Assembly: GCA_963837445.1 (NCBI GenBank)
Contig: CAWINK010000002.1
Coordinates: forward strand, 372,001 to 436,000
Direction of reading: 5' to 3'
Source: JACVRW01 sp963837445
GTDB lineage: Bacteria; Actinomycetota; Thermoleophilia; Solirubrobacterales; Thermoleophilaceae
Length of the DNA stretch: 64,000 nucleotides
The notes beneath the pieces are model-generated. The model was not told the origin of the DNA, did not search any database, and worked only from the letters and a program-made list of their open reading frames with translations. Each line of letters starts with the position of its first letter. Positions within the stretch are counted from its first letter, which is position 1. Shown here in pieces: positions 25,908 to 33,739 of this stretch. The position numbers and the translations under genes were made by a program.

Positions 25908-26164
25908 CGCCGGACGAGCGCAGGCGGACGCGCCGGCTCGGCACGCCGAAGCCCACGTCCGTGATCCCGGGGGATGGCGGCTCACCCCGCAACATCGCCG
26001 GCCGGGATGTTGACTCCGTGCGTGAGGAATGGGTGGTGGAGGACCGCTGGTGGACCGGCCGGCCGCTGCGGCGGCGCTATTTCGAGGTGGTCCTCCTCGA
26101 CGGCCGCAACGTGGTGGTGTTCCGGGACCTCGTCGGAGGTGGTTGGTTTCTCCAGCGTTCCTAA
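25904..26164 (+). CDS. Small mutasome-associated protein (DUF6504-like)
   Basis: 86 aa, GTG start overlapping the imuB stop (GTGA). Basic N-terminus (RRRTRRLGTPKPTS), then a compact C-terminal domain with paired aromatic residues: EEWVVEDRWWTGRPLRRRYF and VVLLDGRNVVVFRDLVGGGW. Small proteins of this kind commonly sit next to imuB/dnaE2 in actinobacteria, and the sequence resembles what is called DUF6504; I cannot confirm family membership without a profile search. Being coupled to imuB, it is presumably SOS-induced and may be a structural partner of the mutasome. Confidence 0.7.
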   Translation: MTPDERRRTRRLGTPKPTSVIPGDGGSPRNIAGRDVDSVREEWVVEDRWWTGRPLRRRYFEVVLLDGRNVVVFRDLVGGGWFLQRS

Positions 26165-26248
26165 CGATCGGCGCGGTTAACACCGCAAGAACCCGCACTT
26201 TGCGCTGATTCGCGGCCGAAGCTCGCCAAGTTTGGGCCTTATTGGGCT

Positions 26249-26275
26249 TTAGCTCTCGCCGACCTCCGCCGATAC
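26249..26275 (+). promoter_or_regulatory. FliA/WhiG-type promoter of the GAF-GGDEF gene
   Basis: TTAG at 26249-26252, 15 nt, then GCCGATAC at 26268-26275. The -10 matches the sigma-28 consensus well, the -35 only partly. Predicted start near 26282, which is 3 nt before a GTG that opens a 34-codon reading frame running to the GAF start. Confidence 0.5.
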
Positions 26276-26284
26276 AAACTGAGA

Positions 26285-26389
26285 GTGACCCCCGTCAGTA
26301 GCCCCCGCGTGCCGGACAGCGTCGCGCTGATCTTGGCTGCCGCAGCAAGCGGCACCACCGCGAGCAAGAATTCGCGGAGGGGCGCCTGA
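26285..26389 (+). CDS. Possible short leader ORF coupled to the GAF-GGDEF gene
   Basis: GTG 26285 opens a 34-codon frame (MTPVSSPRVPDSVALILAAA and so on) that ends at TGA 26387-26389, overlapping the ATG of the GAF gene as TGATG. Its start lies about 3 nt from the predicted transcription start, as with other leaderless genes here. No conserved domain is visible and composition alone does not prove coding. It could be a coupling leader, the true N-terminal part of an earlier gene version, or chance. Confidence 0.3.
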   Translation: MTPVSSPRVPDSVALILAAAASGTTASKNSRRGA

Positions 26390-27970
26390 TGCACGCCGGG
26401 AAGCTCCCCACGATCGCGCGCCTCGGCACCATGTTCGAGCGCACCGCGGACGTCCGCGACGAGGACGACCTCAATGACGTACTCGAGGATGTCTGCCGCA
26501 CCATCGCCGAGCTGGTCGGCTATCGCGCCGTGGTTGTGAACGTGTACCGGCCGGCCTTCGACGACATGCTCACCGCCGCTGCGGTCGGTTCAGAGGAATC
26601 GGTCTCGCAGCTCGTGGGCAGGAGCTCCCCGCGCGAGACCTGGGCGCCGCTGCTCAATGAGCGCTTCGAGCGCCGCGGGGCTTACTTCGTGCCCGGGGGC
26701 GACTTCGACTGGGAGGCCGTCGGCCTGGAGAGCTACGTGCCCGCGATCGAGGCGAGCCAGGACCCGAACGCCTGGACTGCAGAGGACGCCCTGTTCGTGC
26801 CGCTGCGCGACCCCAAGGGCCTCCTGATCGGCGTGATCTCGGTCGACGAGCCCGAGACCGCGGCGCCGTCCCACTGACGAGGAGCTAGACGCCCTAGTGG
26901 CGATCGCGCACCACGCGGCGCTGGCACTTCGCATGGCGCAGGACACGGCAAACAACGTCCAGCACCAGCGCATGCTCGAGGGCATCCTCGAGGTCTCTGC
27001 GCGCGTGGCCGAGGCGGACGAGCCGGAGGAGATCCTCCAGGCCGTCTGCGACGGCATCCGCGACGCGCTGGGGTTCGGCAAGGTCGTGATCGAGCTGGCG
27101 CCCGCGCGCGGCGCGCCGCTCACGCCGTACGCCGCCTCCGGCTGGGACATGGAGTCGGATGCCGTGAATCACGGCATCTCGCTCGAGACGCTCGCGCCGC
27201 TGTTCACCGACGAGTTCGAGGTGGCCGGCTGCTACCTCGTTCCCACCGAGGTGGCGGAGGAGCGGCTCGGGCGCAACCCGGTGGACTACCGCTCTGACCT
27301 GAACGGCCGCGGCCCGCACGCGTGGTCGCGCCACTGGCTGCTCGTGCCGCTGGCCGAGCCGCAGGGCCGCACGCTCGGGCTGATCTGGGTGGATGACCCC
27401 CACGATCGGCTGCTGCCGACACGCGCACGCCTTCAGGCGCTGCGGCTGTTCGCCAACCAGGCTGTGGCAGCTCTCCAGTCCGCGGACCAGGCGCTGAAGC
27501 TGCGCCACGAAGCCACCCACGATGCACTCACCGGCGTGATGAACCGGCGCGCCTTCCGCGCACGGCTGGCGCTCGAGGCCGCCCAGCAGGATGCGGCGTT
27601 CTCGCTGATCCTCTGCGACATGGACAACCTGAAACGGCTGAACGACACGCTTGGCCACGAGGCCGGCGACCTCGCCCTGCGGCTGCTGGCGGACGCCCTG
27701 CGCACCGGGCTGCGCCGCGACGACGCCTACCGCCTCGGCGGCGACGAGTTCGCGGTGGTGCTTGCCGGCGCCTCCGAGCTCGACGCCGAGCGGGTCATGC
27801 GCCGGCTCCAGCACGCGGTCTCACGCGCCGCGCGCCCGCCGATCGCCACCATCGAGGCCAGCTTCGGTCTCGCCGTCTACGAGCCGGGGGAGACCTCCGA
27901 CCGCCTGGTGGCCCGCGCCGACGCGATCCTCTACGAGGCCAAGCGCCGCCGCCGCGAAAGCGTCGCCTAA
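26389..27970 (+). pseudogene. GAF-GAF-GGDEF diguanylate cyclase, single frameshift between GAF domains
   Basis: The first frame (26389-26877, 162 aa) is a GAF domain ending SVDEPETAAPSH-stop. The other frame, read from about 26861, gives RRRPTDEELDALVAIAHHAA, the natural end of a GAF domain. It continues through a second GAF (about 27000-27480) into GGDEF (27510-27960: THDALTGVMNRRAFRARL, LCDMDNLKRLNDTLGHEAGD, YRLGGDEFAVVL). One surplus base near 26858 explains the break. Corrected, this is one protein of about 526 aa making c-di-GMP. The GGDEF is intact, but the inhibitory RxxD site is not (LRRD). ATG 26389 has an SD (GGAGGGG). Uncorrected, the second half could still start at GTG 26897 with an intact cyclase domain. 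Confidence 0.8.
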
Positions 27971-28006
27971 ACCCTCAAGGAAGGGTCTGACCCTTTTCGG
28001 AGGGTT
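27970..28006 (+). terminator. Two-stem hairpin after the GGDEF gene
   Basis: AACCCT, 5-nt side, AAGGGT-ctg-ACCCTT, 5-nt side, AGGGTT (27970-28006). The inner stem is followed by TTC; outer arms close it. Likely terminator before the dnaE2 SOS region. Confidence 0.6.
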
Positions 28007-28018
28007 TGTAACGGTGGG

Positions 28019-28053
28019 CGAACATGTGTAACAGGTATGCGAACATGTGTTCG
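28019..28053 (+). promoter_or_regulatory. Tandem LexA boxes at dnaE2 start
   Basis: A perfect CGAACATGTGTTCG at 28040-28053 and, 21 bp upstream (two helical turns), a half-degenerate copy CGAACATGTGTAAC at 28019-28032. The last base of the perfect box is the first base of the preferred dnaE2 GTG (28053). Identical to the imuB box, so both genes should respond to LexA together. Confidence 0.85.
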
Positions 28054-31000
28054 TGCCTTACGTCGAGCTTCACTGCCATTCGGCCTACTCGTTCCTCGAC
28101 GGGGCGTCTCATCCGGCCGAGCTGGCCGGGGCAGCCAGTGAGCAGGGCCACGCCGCCCTTGCGCTGACCGACCACGACGGGCTGCACGGCGCCATGGAGA
28201 TGGCGCAGGCGCTGAAGCCGCTCGGGGTGCGGCCGATCACGGGCGCCGAGGTCACGCTCGACGACGGCACCCATCTCACACTCCTGTGCGAGACGCGCGA
28301 GGGCTACACGAATCTCTGCCGGCTGCTCACCGCTTCGCACTGGCACACGCGTCGCTGGGCGCGCGAGGGCTGGACCGAGGCAGGCAGGCGCCAGGACCCG
28401 CTCGACGGGGAGCCGCACATCTCACTCGACGCCCTCGAGCCGCTGGCCGCCGGGCTCGTGTGCCTGTCCGGCTGCGCGCGCGACGGCGCGGTGGCCTCGC
28501 GCGTGGAGGCTGGGCGTCACGCCGAGGCGGCGGCCGTGGCGCGACGGCTCGTGCGGGTCTTCGGCCCTGAGCGCTTCCGGATCGAGCTCCAGCGCCCGTT
28601 CTGGCGCCACGACCGGCGCCGCAACAGGCTGCTCGCGGAGCTGGCCGAACGGCTTGGAGTGCCCACGGTCGCCACCGGCAACGTCCACGTGCACGAGCGC
28701 GCGCGGATCTCGCTCCAGGACGCGATGGTTGCGGTGCGGCTGGGAAAGACGCTTGACGAGACCGAGCCCAGCCGGCGCGGCAACTCCTCGCACGTGCTCG
28801 CCCCTCCCGAGCGGATGGCGGAGCGCTTCCGCGAGCACCCGGGCGCGGTGGAGGAGAGCGGGCGACTCGCCGAACGCCTCGCCTTCGACCTCACCGCGGA
28901 CCTCGGCTACCGCTATCCGGGCTCGGAGGACCCGCAGGCGGACTCGAAGCTCGCCGCCCTCTGCCGCGAGCGCTTCGAGGAGCGCTACGGCAGGAGCTCG
29001 GACGCCGCCGCCCGGCTCGACGAGGAGCTGCGCGTGATCCGCCATCTGGGGCTGTCCGGCTTCTTCCTGCTCCACCGCGACCTGCTCGAGCTCGCTCGCG
29101 AGGTGGCGGCGGAGGTTCGCGGGATCGAGTCGGCGCGCCGCCTGCTGCCCCCGGGGCGCGGGCGCGGCTCGAGCGTGTCGTCGATCGTCTGCTACCTCAC
29201 CGGGCTCTCGCACGTGGACCCGATCGCCAACGAGCTGCTGCTCGGACGCTTCCTGAACGAGGAGCTGACGGCTCTTCCGGACATCGACCTCGACTTCCCG
29301 CGCGACATCCGCGACGTGCTGATCCCGCGCGTGCACGACCGCTACGGGCGCGACCGCTGCGCGCTCGTGGCCGCCTTCTCGACCTTCCAGGTGCGCTCCG
29401 CGGTGCGCGACTTCGCAAAGGCGCTCGGGCTGCCGCCGGGTGAGATCGAACGGCTGGCGCGCCAGGTGGATCCCTGGAAGGACCGAAATGAAATTAGTGA
29501 GGAGGTGCCACGCGGTGGCTCGCCACGTTGGGACGCGCTCGTGAAGCTCGCCCGCGACGCGTGGGGGCTGCCGCGCCACCAGTCGCAGCACCCCGGCGGG
29601 ATGGTGATCGCGACCCAGCCGCTGATCGACCTCTGCCCGGTCCAGCCCGCCTCGATGGAGGGGCGCCAGATGGTCCAGTGGGACAAGGATTCCTGCGGCG
29701 ACGCCGGCTTCCTCAAGATCGACCTGCTGGGGCTGGGGATGCTCTCCGCGGTCGAGCGCTGCATCGACGAGATCGCGCGCACGCGGGGCGAGCGGATCGA
29801 CCTGTCGCGGATCCCGTACGACGACCGCGAGGTCTACGCGCGCATCCAGGAGGCGGAGACCACCGGCGTCTTCCAGATCGAGTCGCGCGCGCAGATGCAG
29901 ATGCTGAAGCGGACCAGGCCGGAGACGCTCGACGACCTCACCGTTCAAGTGGCGCTCGTGCGACCCGGGCCGATCATCGGCGGGGCGGTGCACCCCTACA
30001 TAGAGCGACGCAAGGCGCTGCGGGAGATGGAAGCACGGACCACCGGCCAGGTGCCTCGGGGGTCCGGGGGCGCGAGCCCCCGGCTGCCATTGTCGTTCTA
30101 CGAGCACCCGTCGCTCGAGCCGGTGCTGCGCGACACGCTCGGAACGATCGTCTTCCAGGACCAGGTGCTCGAGGTGGCGATGGCGTTCGCCGGCTTCAGC
30201 GCGGGGGAGGCGGAGGGGCTGCGGCGGGCGATGAGCCGGCGGCGCTCGGAGGCGGCGATCCGCGCCTACGAGGAGAAGTTCCTGGCGGGGGCAACCGAGC
30301 GCGGTGCCTCGCCCGAGACGGCCGCGACCGTCTGGAACCAGATCGTCGGCTTCTCCGGCTTCGGCTTCCCCAAGGCGCACTCGGCGGCCTTCGGGCTGCT
30401 CGCCTACCAGTCCACCTGGCTGCGCGTGCACTACCACCCGGAGTTCCTCTGCGCCCTCCTGAACGAGCAGCCGATGGGCTTCTACCCGCCGGACGCGCTG
30501 GTGCACGAGGCGCAGCGGCGCGGGGTGGAGGTGCTGCCGCCGTGCGTGGTGAGGAGCGGGGCGGAGTGCCGCGTGGAGGACGGCTCCGTGCGGATCGGCC
30601 TCGGCTACGTGACCGGTGTGAAGGAGGCCGAGGTGCGCGCCATGGCCGCCGAGCGGGGCGGCGGCTGGCGCTCGCTCGGCGACCTCGCCGGCCGCTCCGG
30701 AGCCTCGGCCGAGACGCTCGGGCGGCTCGCCTGGGCGGGCGCCTGCGACGCGCTCGTGCACGGGGAGGTGCAGGGCAGGCGGCGGCGCGCGCTCTGGATG
30801 CTGGGCGTGGCGGTGCCGGGCACCCAGGTGCCGGAGGGCACCCAGCTCTCGCTGCCGCTGGAGCCCCAGGAGGGTCCCGACCTGCGCGCGCTCAGCGCCT
30901 GGGAGCGCATGCTGGCGGACTACGGGTCAACGGGGGTGACGCTGCGCGAGCACCCGCTCGAGCTGATGCGGCCGGCGCTGCCCCCCGACCTCAGCACGAG

Positions 31001-31385
31001 CACCGACCTGGAGACCCACCCGCACGGCCGTCGGGTGCGCGTGGCGGGGCTCGTGATCGCGCGCCAGCGCCCTGCCACCGCGAAGGGCGTCACGTTCATG
31101 CTGCTCGAGGACGAGCTCGGGACGATCAACCTGATCATCCCCCCGCCGATTCACGACCGCTTCCGGCTGGCGGTGCGCTCGGAGCCGCTCGTGCTGGCAT
31201 CGGGGCGGCTCGAGTGCCGCGAGGGCACCTCGAACGTGATCGTGGACCGGATCGAGCGCCTCGACCGGCCGGACCTGCCGAACGCCCAGGTCAAGCACAT
31301 CGAGCCGCGGAGGGTGTGGTCGAGCGACGCCGGGGAGCTCAGCGCCGTCGTGCCCAGGGCACACAGCTTCGGCAGGCGCGGGTGA
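28053..31385 (+). CDS. dnaE2: Error-prone DNA polymerase DnaE2
   Basis: About 1110 aa (GTG 28053; GTG 28047 adds two residues and lies inside the LexA box). C-family polymerase: PHP domain VELHCHSAYSFLDGASHPAE, the catalytic PDIDLDFP in the palm, SQHPGGMVIATQPL, FQIESRAQMQMLKR, VFQDQVLEVAMAFAGFSAGE and a C-terminal OB domain. DnaE2 with ImuB performs SOS translesion synthesis. Two places look inserted relative to family members: DRNEISEEVPRGG near 29485-29525 (AT-richer codons) and EARTTGQVPRGSGGASPRLP near 30030-30090, whose DNA contains a perfect 8-bp hairpin with a GCGA loop. Reading frame stays open. Confidence 0.95.
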   Translation: MPYVELHCHSAYSFLDGASHPAELAGAASEQGHAALALTDHDGLHGAMEMAQALKPLGVRPITGAEVTLDDGTHLTLLCETREGYTNLCRLLTASHWHTRRWAREGWTEAGRRQDPLDGEPHISLDALEPLAAGLVCLSGCARDGAVASRVEAGRHAEAAAVARRLVRVFGPERFRIELQRPFWRHDRRRNRLLAELAERLGVPTVATGNVHVHERARISLQDAMVAVRLGKTLDETEPSRRGNSSHVLAPPERMAERFREHPGAVEESGRLAERLAFDLTADLGYRYPGSEDPQADSKLAALCRERFEERYGRSSDAAARLDEELRVIRHLGLSGFFLLHRDLLELAREVAAEVRGIESARRLLPPGRGRGSSVSSIVCYLTGLSHVDPIANELLLGRFLNEELTALPDIDLDFPRDIRDVLIPRVHDRYGRDRCALVAAFSTFQVRSAVRDFAKALGLPPGEIERLARQVDPWKDRNEISEEVPRGGSPRWDALVKLARDAWGLPRHQSQHPGGMVIATQPLIDLCPVQPASMEGRQMVQWDKDSCGDAGFLKIDLLGLGMLSAVERCIDEIARTRGERIDLSRIPYDDREVYARIQEAETTGVFQIESRAQMQMLKRTRPETLDDLTVQVALVRPGPIIGGAVHPYIERRKALREMEARTTGQVPRGSGGASPRLPLSFYEHPSLEPVLRDTLGTIVFQDQVLEVAMAFAGFSAGEAEGLRRAMSRRRSEAAIRAYEEKFLAGATERGASPETAATVWNQIVGFSGFGFPKAHSAAFGLLAYQSTWLRVHYHPEFLCALLNEQPMGFYPPDALVHEAQRRGVEVLPPCVVRSGAECRVEDGSVRIGLGYVTGVKEAEVRAMAAERGGGWRSLGDLAGRSGASAETLGRLAWAGACDALVHGEVQGRRRRALWMLGVAVPGTQVPEGTQLSLPLEPQEGPDLRALSAWERMLADYGSTGVTLREHPLELMRPALPPDLSTSTDLETHPHGRRVRVAGLVIARQRPATAKGVTFMLLEDELGTINLIIPPPIHDRFRLAVRSEPLVLASGRLECREGTSNVIVDRIERLDRPDLPNAQVKHIEPRRVWSSDAGELSAVVPRAHSFGRRG

Positions 31386-31386
31386 G

Positions 31387-32379
31387 CTACTCGTCCGAGC
31401 TCTGGCGCTTCTTCAGCCACTCGCCGAACTGCTGGCCAGCCTCGGCGACCGACGTGCCCGCCTGCTGGAAGGCCCCGGCGATCCGCTCCCCATAGAACGC
31501 GCTCGCGGCGTCGGCCTCCTCGCGCGCCGAGCCCTCCTGGCCCACCCGGATGTACTCGCCACGCACCATCGCGTCGTAGCTTCCGTCGTGGACCCAGTCG
31601 AGCAGCAGCCGCACGCGGCGCACGGGCATCGGGTGGGTCAGGCCCAGATCCTGGAGCAGCTTGGTCAACCGGTCGAGGCCGCTGCCGCCCTCGCTGTAGT
31701 CCATGCCCTGGGCGATGAAGGCGTCCAGGTTCAGGTCCTCGGCCGCCTCGCCCGCCGCGATCGTCATGAGCGCGTGGCAGACGGCGTTCGGGTCGCGCGT
31801 GACGAGCGCCGCGGCGCGGTCGCAGGACAGCTCCGCCGCCCGGAACCACTCGAGCAGCGCGTACCGGATCGCCAGCAGCGGGAGGCCCGCGAGCAGCGGG
31901 AGGCGCACGGAGGAGCCGATCTGCAGCAGGATGATGAGCGCCGTCCGGTAGAGCACGTGGTCCGAGTGGACGTGAGCGGCCTCGTGCGCGAGCACGACTC
32001 GGCGGCCGTCGTCGTCGAGGATCCGGACGAGCTCCGAGTTCAGAACCACGATCGGCTTCTTCGTGCCGATCGTGTACGCGTTGGCCAGCGGGAACTGGGT
32101 CATGTAGAGGTCGGGCACGCTGTCCATGTCGAGCGTGTTGAAGACCTGGCGGTGGAGCACCCAGATGCCGGGCAGCTGCTCCTGCCCGAGGCGCACGGCA
32201 GAGCCGAGTGAGAAGGCGCGCAGCGCTCGCTCGTACCCGAGCGAGACGAGCGTGCGAACCACCTGGTCGAGGTACGGCACCTTCTGCAGGGCCGCGGTGG
32301 CGGCGCGGTCAGCGGGGTGCTGATACGCCCGCGGCGAGATCTGATCCAGCTTCCAGGCGCCCTCCAAGTGCTCCATCAC
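31387..32379 (-). CDS. M48 family zinc metallopeptidase
   Basis: 330 aa. The zinc site is VVLAHEAAHVHSDH (HExxH) near residues 127-140, with the third ligand Glu in FRAAELSCDRAA near 187-198. A hydrophobic stretch between them (TALIILLQIGSSVRLPLLAGLPLLAIRYAL) is a probable membrane hairpin. The N-terminal part (SPRAYQHPADRAATAALQKV) is typical of cytosol-facing M48 proteins, and the C-terminal 60 residues are helical and charged. Likely membrane-associated quality-control protease. Starts ATG 32379 or 32376, only about 15 nt from the divergent DUF72 start. Confidence 0.9.
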   Translation of the reverse strand: MMEHLEGAWKLDQISPRAYQHPADRAATAALQKVPYLDQVVRTLVSLGYERALRAFSLGSAVRLGQEQLPGIWVLHRQVFNTLDMDSVPDLYMTQFPLANAYTIGTKKPIVVLNSELVRILDDDGRRVVLAHEAAHVHSDHVLYRTALIILLQIGSSVRLPLLAGLPLLAIRYALLEWFRAAELSCDRAAALVTRDPNAVCHALMTIAAGEAAEDLNLDAFIAQGMDYSEGGSGLDRLTKLLQDLGLTHPMPVRRVRLLLDWVHDGSYDAMVRGEYIRVGQEGSAREEADAASAFYGERIAGAFQQAGTSVAEAGQQFGEWLKKRQSSDE

Positions 32380-32394
32380 GCCAGACTATCCGCA

Positions 32395-33282
32395 ATGGCC
32401 GGCCGCATTCGCGTAGGAACCTCGAGCTGGGCGGACCCCGGCTTCGTGAAGGAGTGGTACCCGCCGAAGATGCCGGCGAAGGAGCGGCTGCCCTGGTACG
32501 CGCAGCACTTCGACATGGTCGAGCTGAACTCGAGCTTCTACGCGATCCCCGACCGCAACACCGTTCACTCGTGGGTGGAGGTCACACCGTCCGGCTTCAC
32601 GTTCGACGTGAAGGCTCACCGCGCGCTGTCGCGCCATGCCGCGCCGGTCGAGTCGCTGCCACCGGAGCTGCGCGAGCTGCACGGCACGCCGGAGCTGGAG
32701 CGCCCGCTCGCCGAGCGGCTCGTCGAGGAGACGGCGCCGCTTCGGGACGCCGGCCGCTTCGGCGCCTACCTGCTCCAGCTCACGCCAGCCTTCTCGCCCA
32801 AAAAGCACGAGCTCGAGGAGCTCGACCAGGTCGTGGAGATCCTCGGCCCGCACGGACTCGCCGTGGAGCTCCGCAACCGCAATTGGGTCGACGATGAGCG
32901 CCGCGAGGGCACGCTCGACTGGTTCTCGGACCGGGGCGTGTCGTTCGTGGGCGTGGACGCGCCACCGGGAGACAACTTCCAGATCATGCCGCCGATCGAC
33001 GCGGTCACGAACCCGTCGATCGCATACCTCCGTGCGCACGGCCGCAACACCGAGGGCTACCTAACCGGGAAGTCCGTGGCGGAGCGCTTCGCGTGGCAGT
33101 ACTCCGACGAGGAGCTCGAGGAGATCGCCGATCGGGCCAGGGGAATGGCCGAGCAGGCCGGGGAGGTGCACGTGGCCTTCAACAACAATCGCGATGACTA
33201 CGCACCCACGGCGGCCCAGCGCTTCCGCTCGCTACTCGGACAGGCGCCGCCGGAGCCGGAGGGCCGGCAGCTAAGCCTCTAG
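32395..33282 (+). CDS. DUF72 family protein (YecE-like)
   Basis: 295 aa from ATG 32395. TIM-barrel DUF72 signatures: IRVGTSSWADPGFVKEWYPP at the start, FDMVELNSSFYAIPD, GFTFDVKAHRALSRH, LAVELRNRNWVDD, VSFVGVDAPPGDNFQIMP and a late EVHVAFNNNRDDYAPTAAQR. The biochemical role of the family is not settled. It is divergent from the M48 gene and ends with a 4-nt convergent overlap (CTAG) with the RsbW-like gene. Confidence 0.92.
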   Translation: MAGRIRVGTSSWADPGFVKEWYPPKMPAKERLPWYAQHFDMVELNSSFYAIPDRNTVHSWVEVTPSGFTFDVKAHRALSRHAAPVESLPPELRELHGTPELERPLAERLVEETAPLRDAGRFGAYLLQLTPAFSPKKHELEELDQVVEILGPHGLAVELRNRNWVDDERREGTLDWFSDRGVSFVGVDAPPGDNFQIMPPIDAVTNPSIAYLRAHGRNTEGYLTGKSVAERFAWQYSDEELEEIADRARGMAEQAGEVHVAFNNNRDDYAPTAAQRFRSLLGQAPPEPEGRQLSL

Positions 33283-33692
33283 ACGCGGCGCAGCTCGAAC
33301 CAGACGCGCTTGGACGGACCGTCGTGCCTCACGCCCCACCTGTCCGCCAGGCGCTCGACGAGGAAGAGTCCCCAGCCGGTGTCGTGGTCCCCAGAGTTCT
33401 CCACGCACTGCGGGTCGAAGCCCGGTCCGGTGTCGGCCACCTCGGTGAGAACGGCCGTCTTGCCGATAGCGACCGTGAGCGTCAGGGAGTCGGCAGCGGT
33501 GTGGCGCACGCTGTTCGTGACCAGCTCGGTCACGAGCAGGCGCAGCGTCTCGAGCAGGGGTGGATCGAGGTCCGCTCGCAGCTTCGCAATGGCGCTGCGA
33601 GCCGAAGCCGCCGCCGCGGGATCGCTCCCAAGGCGCAGTTTCAGCGCATCGCGACCTTGCACCTCCGCGCCCATGCGCGCTTGGGTGGCCAT
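33279..33692 (-). CDS. RsbW-like ATP-binding protein (anti-sigma factor type histidine kinase fold)
   Basis: 137 aa, a single GHKL ATPase domain. The N box is ETLRLLVTELVTNSVRHTAA (near 48-67), the G1 box VADTGPGFDP (near 85-94), and the G2-like DHDTGWGLFLVERLADRWGV (near 103-122). Such stand-alone domains phosphorylate anti-anti-sigma factors and bind sigma factors. It is next to a membrane PP2C phosphatase on the same strand (47 nt apart), forming a probable partner-switching pair, although no STAS-domain partner or sigma gene is nearby. Start assigned at ATG 33692. Confidence 0.85.
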   Translation of the reverse strand: MATQARMGAEVQGRDALKLRLGSDPAAAASARSAIAKLRADLDPPLLETLRLLVTELVTNSVRHTAADSLTLTVAIGKTAVLTEVADTGPGFDPQCVENSGDHDTGWGLFLVERLADRWGVRHDGPSKRVWFELRRV

Positions 33693-33739
33693 CCGCCGGA
33701 ATGTACCCGGGGCCCGGTCAGGCCCAACATCTGCAAGAC

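Noticed and set aside
28422..30761. 779-codon minus-strand open frame
   Set aside because: Shadow of dnaE2, which carries all expected motifs.
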